From NCBI GenBank assembly GCA_002338125.1, contig DDHN01000003.1:38996-50429 (forward strand): a stretch of 11,434 nucleotides of DNA, read 5' to 3'. The notes beneath the pieces were generated by a model, which saw only the letters and a list, made by a program, of their open reading frames with translations, was not told where the DNA came from and did not search any database. The DNA comes from Patescibacteria group bacterium UBA1875. GTDB lineage: Bacteria > Patescibacteriota > CPR2 > UBA1875. This document shows positions 6,107-11,434 of the stretch, one piece after another. Within the stretch, counting starts at the first letter, position 1. The number at the start of each line of letters is the position of its first letter. A program made the translations under genes and the position numbers.

Positions 6107-6856
6107 TTATTTCGTCAATATTTCATATCCGTTGTCAGTTACTAGCACAGTATGCTCGTAATGTGCACAAAGTGTTCCCGTTCTTGATTTATATGTCCAA
6201 TTATCATCATCAAGAACCACATCAATAGACCCATCAAAAGTAATCATTGGCTCTATTGCTAAGACCATCCCTGTTTTAAGCATTGGACCCGTATTTGAAT
6301 TACCGTAATTTGGGATATGAGGGTCCTCATGAACATTTTGACCAATACCGTGACCTACCAACATCCTAATAACCCCATAACCCTCTTTTTCAGCCGTTTT
6401 TTGTATTTCGGCAGATACATCACCTAAATGGATACCATCTTTAATCACTCCTACTCCTGAATAAAATGATTGTTCACAATTTTTTATCAGGTGATCTTTT
6501 TGCCTATCTTGAACATTCCCACAGACAAAACTCAAAGCGGAATCAGTATGGAAACCTCGATATTTTACCCCCATATCAAGTTTAACTAAATCCCCTATAT
6601 TTAGGATCTCATCATTCGGTAAACCATGGACTACTTCATCATTCACAGATACACAAACTGAATTTGGATAGCCACCATAACCCTTAAAGGAAGGCTCAAC
6701 TTGATAATCCCGACAAAGCCTGTTAGCCAACTCATCAAGTTCCTTCTTTTTAATATCCGGCTTTGCAGCCTTTTTTAAAGCCGCTAAAATTTGAGCAAGT
6801 ATTTTACCACCTTGCCTCATAATATCTTGCTCTTCTTTGGACTTAATAATAATCAA
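6107..6856 (-). CDS. map: Methionine aminopeptidase, type I
   Basis: Removes the initiator methionine from nascent proteins in the cytoplasm, using two metal ions. It is 249 aa, the length of the bacterial type I enzyme, with no N-terminal extension and no type II insert. All active-site residues are present: substrate-binding His77 (VVHGLPND), metal ligands Asp94 (KLDMG) and Asp105 (HTDSA), His169 (GHGIG), Glu202 (IEPM) and Glu234 (HYEHT), with His176 in NVHEDPHIPNYG. The start is TTG, one nt after the adk stop, with AAGG about 10 nt upstream inside adk. It is the last gene of rpsU-yqeY-ybeY-adk-map; the adk-map pairing is common in bacteria, usually in ribosomal-protein operons. Confidence 0.97.
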   Translation of the reverse strand: MIIIKSKEEQDIMRQGGKILAQILAALKKAAKPDIKKKELDELANRLCRDYQVEPSFKGYGGYPNSVCVSVNDEVVHGLPNDEILNIGDLVKLDMGVKYRGFHTDSALSFVCGNVQDRQKDHLIKNCEQSFYSGVGVIKDGIHLGDVSAEIQKTAEKEGYGVIRMLVGHGIGQNVHEDPHIPNYGNSNTGPMLKTGMVLAIEPMITFDGSIDVVLDDDNWTYKSRTGTLCAHYEHTVLVTDNGYEILTK

Positions 6857-6857
6857 G

Positions 6858-7499
6858 CTACAATACCTTTTTTATATTCTCTCTTACCTTTTCAATCTCC
6901 GGATTACCGTCCACCTCACAAAAGTTAAACTTTTCTTTGAAATAATTAATAACCGGTTCTGTTTCCTTATGAAATATTTCTAATCTTTTTTTTACTGCTT
7001 CCTTAGTATCGTCATCCCTTTGAGTTAACTTACCGCCACATTCTGAACAAGATTGGTGGCTATCATCAGTATAGTGGCCACACTTAGAACAGATTCTTCG
7101 TTTACCAATTCTTGTGATCAAATTATCGTCATCAACTTTAAGATACACGATTTTATCTAATTTTCGATTATTCTCCGTTAATATTTTCGGTAGTTTTTGT
7201 GCCTGGAATAAGGTTCTGGGATAGCCATTTATTATAACAGGCTGCTCATCAGCAAGAAGTGCAAAAACAGAGATAATCTCATCATCCACGATATCATCTG
7301 GCACTAACTCACCTTTCTCCGTTATCTTTCTTAGATCCTCATCATGTTGGCCTCGAAGCCGAATCAACTCCCCGCTTGAAATAACTTGATATCCCAAGGC
7401 TTCCTTCAAAAAATCAATTTGAGTATCTTTACCAGAACCTGGGGCTCCTAAAAAAACAATTGTTTCTGCTGTTGGTTTTATCTCGATATTTTTTGTCAT
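6858..7499 (-). CDS. adk: Adenylate kinase with zinc-binding LID
   Basis: Interconverts AMP + ATP and two ADP. It is 213 aa. The Walker A loop is GAPGSGKDTQ (18-27). The NMP-binding part runs about 40-90, with GYPRT at 92-96 in place of the usual GFPRT (and Asn, not Asp, before it). The LID carries four cysteines, Cys137/Cys140 and Cys151/Cys154, typical of zinc-type kinases, then RDDD (161-164). Asp25 replaces the Gly that is nearly invariant after the catalytic Lys in adenylate kinases. This and the Asn-Gly-Tyr-Pro variant suggest either a divergent CPR-type Adk or a related nucleoside monophosphate kinase. Its start codon overlaps the ybeY stop by one base (TAATG), implying translational coupling; map follows after 1 nt. 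Confidence 0.9.
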   Translation of the reverse strand: MTKNIEIKPTAETIVFLGAPGSGKDTQIDFLKEALGYQVISSGELIRLRGQHDEDLRKITEKGELVPDDIVDDEIISVFALLADEQPVIINGYPRTLFQAQKLPKILTENNRKLDKIVYLKVDDDNLITRIGKRRICSKCGHYTDDSHQSCSECGGKLTQRDDDTKEAVKKRLEIFHKETEPVINYFKEKFNFCEVDGNPEIEKVRENIKKVL

Positions 7500-7915
7500 T
7501 ATCTCTCGATATTTACATTAAGATTATTTAATATTTTTTCCTCTGCTTTTTCCATTCTAACACGTTCTGAGACATTTTGGTGGTCGAAACCTGCTAAATG
7601 TAACATCCCATGAACGAGATAAAGCTTCAAAAAATCCAAGGGCAAATAGCCAAGTTTTTTGGCTTCCGTAATCACGATTTCTTCGGAAATCGCAATATCA
7701 CCATCCTTCTCACTAGCTTCATGGTTAAAAGATAATACATTAGTAGCCTTTTCCTTATCTAAAAAAATCTTATTCAATTCTTTCATTTTCTTGTTTGACA
7801 CAAAATTTAAGTTAACCTCAAAGTCATAACCCAAATATTTAAAAACCTCCTCAGCAACAATTTGCAAGACTTTCTTATCCGCTAACTGGGAAGGTTTGAT
7901 TACCCTAAGGCTCAT
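7499..7915 (-). CDS. ybeY: Endoribonuclease YbeY (rRNA maturation factor)
   Basis: Single-strand endoribonuclease involved in 16S rRNA 3'-end maturation and ribosome quality control. It is 138 aa, near family length. The signature zinc site HGMLHLAGFDH is at 102-112, with His102, His106 and His112 as ligands. The upstream NVLSFNHE (59-66) and GDIAIS (72-77) are also typical of the family. The ATG abuts the stop of the preceding yqeY gene with no gap, and the stop overlaps the adk start, so the gene is translated within a tightly coupled operon. Being next to rpsU (S21) and other translation genes fits a ribosome-biogenesis role. Confidence 0.96.
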   Translation of the reverse strand: MSLRVIKPSQLADKKVLQIVAEEVFKYLGYDFEVNLNFVSNKKMKELNKIFLDKEKATNVLSFNHEASEKDGDIAISEEIVITEAKKLGYLPLDFLKLYLVHGMLHLAGFDHQNVSERVRMEKAEEKILNNLNVNIER

Positions 7916-8353
7916 TTAAAGCCCCAGTTCTTTTTTGACCACTCTTTGAACAAGCCCTCCATCTGCTTTACCTTTAAGTTCGCTCATAATCAAACCCATA
8001 GCTTGACCAAAATTTGCCTCGGGCATTGAAGCTATTTTCTCCTTAACTATACTCCTTATCTCCTCCTCGGTCATTTTTTCAGGTAGGAAACTTTCAATTA
8101 CTTCTAGCTCTTTTTTCTCCTTATCGGCTAAATCTTGGCGATTACCCTTTTCGTATTCAGTAATAGAATCACGACGCTGTTTTGCCTCTTTTTCCAAAAC
8201 GGTAATCACTTCTTCGTCTGTGAGTTCTTGTTTTCTTTCAATTTCGGTATTTTTGATTGAATTTAAAAGTAATCGAAAAAGAGAAAGCGTTTCAGTGTCT
8301 TTTGACCTTAAGGCCTCTTTCATTTTGTTTTCGATGTTTTGACGTAGACTCAT
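7916..8353 (-). CDS. yqeY: GatB/YqeY-domain protein
   Basis: A 145-aa helical protein of the GatB/YqeY family, related to the tail domain of the amidotransferase subunit GatB, which contacts tRNA. Its own role is not settled. Typical family segments are present: LRSKDTETLSLFRLLLNSIKN near the N-terminus, EKEAKQRRDSITEYEKGNRQDLADKE in the middle, ESFLPEKMTEEEI, then ANFGQAMGLIMSELKGKADGGLV near the C-terminus. The ATG has GAGG about 7 nt upstream. It follows rpsU by 12 nt, as in many bacteria (rpsU-yqeY), and abuts ybeY. Confidence 0.92.
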   Translation of the reverse strand: MSLRQNIENKMKEALRSKDTETLSLFRLLLNSIKNTEIERKQELTDEEVITVLEKEAKQRRDSITEYEKGNRQDLADKEKKELEVIESFLPEKMTEEEIRSIVKEKIASMPEANFGQAMGLIMSELKGKADGGLVQRVVKKELGL

Positions 8354-8365
8354 TAAAAACCTCGA

Positions 8366-8584
8366 TTATTTATCAAAGCCTTTTAGAAGCATTGCTTTAT
8401 TTTTCCTTGCCTTCCGATATTCTTTTCTTATGGCTGCTTCTCTTTGTTCCTTCTTACTAGGTTCTTTCTCGTGGAATCTCTTCTTCCGATAAGCAGTGAG
8501 CTTCCCACTCTGTTGAACTTTCCGGTTAAAACGTCTCATCATATTTTCGAATGTTTCATTCGGTTTTCGGCTTACGCCTTGCAA
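8366..8584 (-). CDS. rpsU: 30S ribosomal protein S21
   Basis: Small basic protein of the 30S subunit, located near the 16S rRNA 3' end and helping mRNA binding at initiation. The 72-aa product fits the family: VSRKPNETFENMMRRFNRKVQQSG, then RKKRFHEKEPSKKEQREAA, and a Lys/Arg-rich C-terminal helix. I chose TTG at 8584. GGAGG lies 8 nt upstream within GGAGGTGAT, a 9-base match to the 16S anti-Shine-Dalgarno. A GTG three codons earlier (8593) is inside that ribosome site and cannot be the start. The site is shown in the loop of a small hairpin (8588-8607), which could allow feedback control. It heads the operon with yqeY, ybeY, adk and map. Confidence 0.93.
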   Translation of the reverse strand: MQGVSRKPNETFENMMRRFNRKVQQSGKLTAYRKKRFHEKEPSKKEQREAAIRKEYRKARKNKAMLLKGFDK

Positions 8585-8587
8585 ATT

Positions 8588-8607
8588 AATCACCTCCCTT
8601 AGTGATT
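8588..8607 (-). promoter_or_regulatory. Hairpin presenting the rpsU ribosome-binding site
   Basis: In the minus-strand RNA, AATCAC and GTGATT form a perfect 6-bp stem around an 8-nt loop (TAAGGGAG). The loop and the 3' arm hold the extended Shine-Dalgarno of rpsU. This would limit full pairing with 16S rRNA unless the stem opens, and could be a site of autoregulation by S21. Confidence 0.45.
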
Positions 8608-8636
8608 TTCGTCATTTAAGCCAAATCGCAGATACG

Positions 8637-8665
8637 ATTTTAGCATAACAGGGGCATAAATACCA
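8637..8665 (-). promoter_or_regulatory. Predicted extended -10 promoter of the rpsU operon
   Basis: Minus strand TGC followed by TAAAAT (8645-8637) fits an extended -10 (TGnTAnnnT). The -35 position 17 nt upstream is TGGTAT (8665-8660), a weak match that an extended -10 can tolerate. It lies just past the stop codon of the HIT gene. Confidence 0.4.
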
Positions 8666-8668
8666 GTG

Positions 8669-9010
8669 TTATCTGGCAATAATTTTTGAACCAAGATTCT
8701 TTCCACCTAAAAGATGGAGATGTAGATGTAAGACAAGCTGGCCACCCTGTTTTCCGGTATTAATGATTACTCGATAACCTTTATCGGCTATTTTTTCCAT
8801 TTTGGCTAGTTTTTTTACAACAAGCAACAACTCAGCGGCAACATTGCTATTTATTAGATGATTTAAATCCTTAATATGTTCCTTGGGAATTATCAGAAGA
8901 TGGGTTGGTGCCTTAGGGTTTATATCTCTAATAACCAGAACATTCTCTGATTCATAAACCTTTTGTGACGGAATTTCTCCAGCTATTATTTTACAAAATA
9001 CACAATCCAT
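8669..9010 (-). CDS. HIT-family nucleotide hydrolase (HinT-like)
   Basis: Histidine-triad protein, 113 aa, of the HinT/PKCI branch that hydrolyses adenosine phosphoramidates or aminoacyl adenylates. The catalytic motif HLHLHLLGG has His95, His97 and His99, preceded by the typical NTGKQGGQLVL. The N-terminus CVFCKIIAGEIPSQKVYE (3-20) with Cys3/Cys6 and the KAPTHLLIIPKEHI segment (33-46) are hallmarks. The exact substrate cannot be told. The start has no ribosome site, and a TATAAT lies 6 nt before the ATG, suggesting a leaderless transcript. It is divergent from the secreted hydrolase gene and upstream of rpsU, which seems to have its own promoter. Confidence 0.95.
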   Translation of the reverse strand: MDCVFCKIIAGEIPSQKVYESENVLVIRDINPKAPTHLLIIPKEHIKDLNHLINSNVAAELLLVVKKLAKMEKIADKGYRVIINTGKQGGQLVLHLHLHLLGGKNLGSKIIAR

Positions 9011-9016
9011 AGCCTG

Positions 9017-9022
9017 ATTATA
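9017..9022 (-). promoter_or_regulatory. -10 element placed for leaderless transcription of the HIT gene
   Basis: TATAAT on the minus strand ends 6 nt before the ATG of the HIT gene, so transcription would begin at or next to the start codon. No convincing -35 is seen at 17 nt. The absence of a Shine-Dalgarno agrees with a leaderless mRNA. Confidence 0.4.
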
Positions 9023-9058
9023 TGCTTTTTGTTACCTTATTAAAACCCTAAAAAAGTA

Positions 9059-9087
9059 TTGACTTTGTCGTTAGGTTGTGCTATTAT
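9059..9087 (+). promoter_or_regulatory. Near-consensus sigma-70 promoter of the secreted hydrolase gene
   Basis: TTGACT (9059-9064), a 17-nt spacer and TATTAT (9082-9087), each 5 of 6 to consensus. It is the best promoter in the window. Transcription should begin near 9094, giving a leader of about 119 nt. Confidence 0.8.
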
Positions 9088-9092
9088 ATCCC

Positions 9093-9212
9093 GCGTCACT
9101 GAAAACGGGTAGGTTTTCGGAGGCAAATGCCAAGGCTAATTTTAAACTAAAAAAGCCATTGGCGCTAAGCCTAAAAAGGCTTAGAGGGTGGAAAGGTAGG
9201 CGCTTCGCCTAG
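9093..9212 (+). ncRNA. Structured 5' leader, candidate riboswitch-like element
   Basis: Four hairpins in a row: GAAAAC/GTTTTC (9101-9106 with 9113-9118); GCCAAGGCT/AGCCaTTGGC (9129-9137 with 9154-9163, one bulged A); CTAAGCC/GGCTTAG (9165-9171 with 9178-9184); TAGGCG/CGCCTA (9197-9202 with 9206-9211). GCGTC (9093-9097) can instead pair with GGCGC (9199-9203), closing the whole leader and excluding the last hairpin. The last hairpin sits between the purine-rich ribosome site (9184-9196) and the ATG at 9213. The layout, and placement before a cell-wall hydrolase, recall c-di-AMP (ydaO-type) riboswitches. The conserved ydaO core is only partly matched (CTGAAAAC, CGGAGG, GTAGGCG), so I do not assign a class. 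Confidence 0.5.
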
Positions 9213-9803
9213 ATGCGTAGCAAAATAATCGCAACTGTACTATTTCTATCTACAGTTGTAAGTCCGTCAGTCACAGTGGCTGAACCGACCTATGAAATCA
9301 AGATTGCTGATTCCGATAAGAAAATCGTTATGGTAATCAAAGATTCAATCGATCCTGAAGCTCTTCCAACAAAAGAAGAAAAGGCTCAGGAGCAAATCAA
9401 AAAGTACGTTAAAAAACTGGCCGATGAAAAGAAGAAGGCTGAGGCTAAAAGAAAAGCAAAAGCTGCTAAAACAGCAACTGCTAAATCAAATGCCATCAGA
9501 ACATCTTCAAACATCACCTTGCCTGATTCTAATGCTTGTGTTGTAGCCATGAAGAAGGTTTTCCCTAAGAACCTTTGGAAAATTGGTTATGCTATCATGA
9601 AAGCAGAATCTGGTGCCAGACCTAACGCGGTTGGTGGTCCAAACTATAATGGTACCTATGACTACGGTTGTTGGCAAATCAACAACTCTCCTAGGGCCTT
9701 GGACCCAAACATTGGAACCCAAATTGCCTGGTATAAATATAATCATTCAGGGTGGTATCCTTGGACGGTATATAAAACAGGTAGATATCTAAGGTTCTTC
9801 TAA
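9213..9803 (+). CDS. Secreted lysozyme/lytic-transglycosylase-like protein
   Basis: Probably a peptidoglycan-cleaving enzyme acting outside the membrane. It is 196 aa. The signal peptide has basic MRSK, a hydrophobic core to about residue 17 and a likely cleavage after VTVA (residue 23). A charged, Lys/Ala/Glu-rich helix (about 53-90), likely a coiled coil or linker to the wall, comes next. The lysozyme-like domain (about 105-196) has the candidate catalytic Glu132 in KAESGARPNA. YGCWQIN (151-157) corresponds to the YG-x-x-QIN motif of such folds, and WYPWTVY (181-187) follows near the end. Cys109 and Cys153 could form a disulphide. No substrate is proven. The start sits 16 nt after the GGAAAGG ribosome site, with a hairpin between. 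It is the only plus-strand gene and ends in its own terminator. Confidence 0.85.
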   Translation: MRSKIIATVLFLSTVVSPSVTVAEPTYEIKIADSDKKIVMVIKDSIDPEALPTKEEKAQEQIKKYVKKLADEKKKAEAKRKAKAAKTATAKSNAIRTSSNITLPDSNACVVAMKKVFPKNLWKIGYAIMKAESGARPNAVGGPNYNGTYDYGCWQINNSPRALDPNIGTQIAWYKYNHSGWYPWTVYKTGRYLRFF

Positions 9804-9816
9804 AACAAAAAGGCAA

Positions 9817-9843
9817 AAGGACGCTCATAACGGGCGTCTTTTT
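9817..9843. terminator. Rho-independent terminator, probably shared by two convergent genes
   Basis: AAGGACGC (9817-9824) pairs with GCGTCTTT (9834-9841), including one G-T pair, followed on the plus strand by a T-run to 9843. On the minus strand the reverse stem is followed by a T-rich stretch (CCTTTTGCCTTTTT), so it can also stop mtaB transcription, whose stop codon is at 9847. Confidence 0.8.
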
Positions 9844-9846
9844 GTG

Positions 9847-11043
9847 CTAGAATATATTTTCTTTTTTAAGTGTAACGGGTAATATCTGGTTTATTAGGAC
9901 TTTTCCCTCATATCTAACTTTTATATAATTACTTGTCAATCCCCACCAATAACTGCCTTTCTTCTCTTCAAAAAGGACATTCTCTGTTTTGCCGACAAAA
10001 TCGTGAAGATAATTTTCTCTTAATTTGCTGCTAACATCTCTTAAAATTTTTGCTCTTTCCTTTTTGATCCTTGAATCTATTTGTTGTGTCATTTTTGACG
10101 CCTTAGTCCCCTCCCGCACCGAATAAGGGAAGACATGAATTTTTGCAAATTTGGTTTTTTTAATAAAGTCACAAGTTTTGGTAAATTCTTCTGCGGTCTC
10201 TCCTGGAAAACCAACGATAACGTCTGTTGTAATAGCAACCTCATTGATTTCTTTTCTAATAAGGTTCACAACTTTTGTGAAATCAGCCCCGTTGTAAGGC
10301 CGACCCATTCTTTTGAGGGTCTCATCACAACCAGATTGTAGTGATAAATGAAAATGACGGCACAACCTTTTATCGCGGGACCAAAGCTTAATTAGCTTTG
10401 GAGTAATATCCTGAGGGTTAATAGAGGAGAGGCGGATTCTAGGAAAATCAGTTTTAACTAGAAGCTCGTTAATCAGACCTTCAAGATCATCATGCCGACC
10501 AACATTTACTCCCGAGAGAACTAGCTCATTATAGCCAAGTTTTCGAAGTTTTATAGCCTCACTCACTAGCTCATTTAAGGAGAGGCTTTTTTCTCGTCCT
10601 CTAAGATAAGGAACGATACAGTAGGCACAGAAGTTATTACAACCATCTTGAATTTTTAATAAAGCCCGAGTTCGCTTTGATGTAGAGCTTTTTTGCTGTG
10701 AGAACTTCGGAACAAGACTGTATTCCTGAGTGATAATAGTAAACACTTTGTCTTTATCTTTGTTTCCAATAGCTAGATCTACCTCGGGCAATTGCCCCAA
10801 TTCATTAGCTCCACAACCGATTACAACAATCTTCGCTCTATCATTCAAGCCCTTTAACCTTCTTATTGCCTGTCGAGACTTTTTATCAGCAACTCCCGTA
10901 ATGGAACAAGTATTTATAACAATAATATCAGCAAGCTCAGGTCGGGCAACAAAAAAACCAGCTTCATTAAATTGACGCCGAAGCTTCTCTTCCTCGGCCT
11001 GATTTAATCGACAACCAAGTGTATAAAAAGCAATTGTTTTCAC
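9847..11043 (-). CDS. mtaB: tRNA t6A37 methylthiotransferase MtaB
   Basis: Radical SAM enzyme that adds a methylthio group to t6A at position 37 of tRNAs reading ANN codons. It is 398 aa, a little shorter than many homologues. The N-terminal UPF0004 domain opens with TLGCRLNQAE and binds one iron-sulphur cluster through Cys11, Cys46 and Cys77. The radical SAM cluster motif is Cys135-x3-Cys139-x2-Cys142 (CNNFCAYC) followed by IVPYLRGRE. Downstream are SGVNVGRH, HLSLQSGCDETLKRMGRPY and DVIVGFPGET, typical of the family. The C-terminal TRAM domain spans about 340-398. CRLNQAE and the absence of MiaB- or RimO-specific features favour MtaB. The start is GTG, 3 nt after the hisS stop, so it is co-transcribed with hisS. 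Confidence 0.94.
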   Translation of the reverse strand: MKTIAFYTLGCRLNQAEEEKLRRQFNEAGFFVARPELADIIVINTCSITGVADKKSRQAIRRLKGLNDRAKIVVIGCGANELGQLPEVDLAIGNKDKDKVFTIITQEYSLVPKFSQQKSSTSKRTRALLKIQDGCNNFCAYCIVPYLRGREKSLSLNELVSEAIKLRKLGYNELVLSGVNVGRHDDLEGLINELLVKTDFPRIRLSSINPQDITPKLIKLWSRDKRLCRHFHLSLQSGCDETLKRMGRPYNGADFTKVVNLIRKEINEVAITTDVIVGFPGETAEEFTKTCDFIKKTKFAKIHVFPYSVREGTKASKMTQQIDSRIKKERAKILRDVSSKLRENYLHDFVGKTENVLFEEKKGSYWWGLTSNYIKVRYEGKVLINQILPVTLKKENIF

Positions 11044-11046
11044 AAA

Positions 11047-11434
11047 CTATTTCCGTAATCTTCCAACTCTTTTTTCGAGCTCTCGGACTATCTTGTCCTG
11101 AGGGTAAATTTCTTGGCAACCCGAATTCATATCTTTCAATATTACAGTGTCGGAATATGCCTCTTTTTGACCTATTATGACAGCATAAGAGACTTTTAGG
11201 CGATTGGCTATTTTGAGCTGAGCACTCATTGAACCTTTGTCAATCGAGCTTTCTGCACCGATTCCGGCATTTTGAAGGTCAAAAAGCAGCTTAAAACATT
11301 TCTTTTTTGCTTCTCTGCCAAGTTGAACCACAAAAACATCAACCGGATATTCATCGGATACTTCTATTTTCTTGTCTCTCATGGCTGCTACAATTCGATC
11401 AGCCCCAAGCCCAAAACCTAGACCAGGAGTTTTT
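11047..11434 (-). CDS. hisS: Histidyl-tRNA synthetase, C-terminal part (5' end beyond window)
   Basis: Charges tRNA-His. Only the last 128 or so residues are in the window and the frame is open at the right edge. The first visible residues, TPGLGFGLGADRIVAAM, are class II motif 3 with the invariant Arg that contacts ATP. An ATG inside this stretch (11382) is internal, not the start. The rest is the anticodon-binding domain: VDVFVVQLG, then KLLFDLQNAGIGAESSIDKGSMSAQLKIANR, YAVIIGQKE and the tail. It is followed 3 nt later by mtaB, another tRNA gene product. Confidence 0.95.
   Translation of the reverse strand, partial: KTPGLGFGLGADRIVAAMRDKKIEVSDEYPVDVFVVQLGREAKKKCFKLLFDLQNAGIGAESSIDKGSMSAQLKIANRLKVSYAVIIGQKEAYSDTVILKDMNSGCQEIYPQDKIVRELEKRVGRLRK

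Noticed and set aside
9093..9212. Firm assignment of the leader as a c-di-AMP (ydaO) or c-di-GMP (GEMM) riboswitch
   Set aside because: Short stretches resemble each (CGGAGG and GTAGGCG for ydaO; GAGGCAAATGCC for GEMM), but neither conserved core is complete.
9507..9746. Minus-strand 79-codon open frame opposite the secreted hydrolase
   Set aside because: Antisense shadow of the lysozyme-like domain; no promoter or ribosome site seen.

Overview
The window looks like a chromosomal stretch of a low-GC bacterium of the Candidate Phyla Radiation (Patescibacteria). This placement is an inference. It rests on compact housekeeping operons with 0-13 nt gaps or 1 nt overlaps, many non-ATG starts (GTG, TTG), a B12-dependent class II ribonucleotide reductase next to nrdR, and an unusual gene order joining division genes (ftsA, ftsZ) to nrdR-nrdJ. 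All long frames read with the standard bacterial code; in nrdJ I saw no in-frame TGA over 629 codons.

Layout. All genes but one are on the minus strand. Read in the direction of transcription: (1) the end of hisS (cut by the right edge) followed 3 nt later by mtaB, a tRNA anticodon-loop methylthiotransferase. (2) The only plus-strand gene, a small secreted lysozyme/transglycosylase-like protein with a near-consensus promoter, a 119-nt leader of four hairpins and a terminator shared with convergent mtaB. (3) A HIT-family hydrolase, possibly leaderless. (4) A tight operon rpsU-yqeY-ybeY-adk-map (S21, GatB/YqeY-domain protein, rRNA endonuclease, adenylate kinase, methionine aminopeptidase). (5) A self-contained two-gene cassette of unknown function with its own promoter, a palindrome at the predicted transcription start and a strong terminator; its G+C is clearly higher than its neighbours. 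(6) ftsA, with a structured leader and no Shine-Dalgarno. (7) A 271-bp AT-rich gap with a promoter, inverted repeats and a perfect DnaA box, then ftsZ and its terminator. (8) nrdR and nrdJ (cut by the left edge), behind a promoter carrying a candidate NrdR box and a second perfect DnaA box.

How it fits together. ftsA/ftsZ build and anchor the division ring, and nrdR/nrdJ control and make dNTPs. The two perfect DnaA boxes, one in each gap flanking ftsZ, suggest that replication initiation, dNTP supply and division may be coordinated here. The rpsU-map operon supplies translation and protein-maturation functions. The secreted hydrolase probably acts on the cell wall under RNA-level control.

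The strongest candidates for something undescribed are the two-gene membrane cassette between map and ftsA, the four-hairpin leader of the secreted hydrolase, and the possible pseudoknot leader of ftsA. No tRNA, rRNA, CRISPR array, insertion sequence or prophage was recognised.
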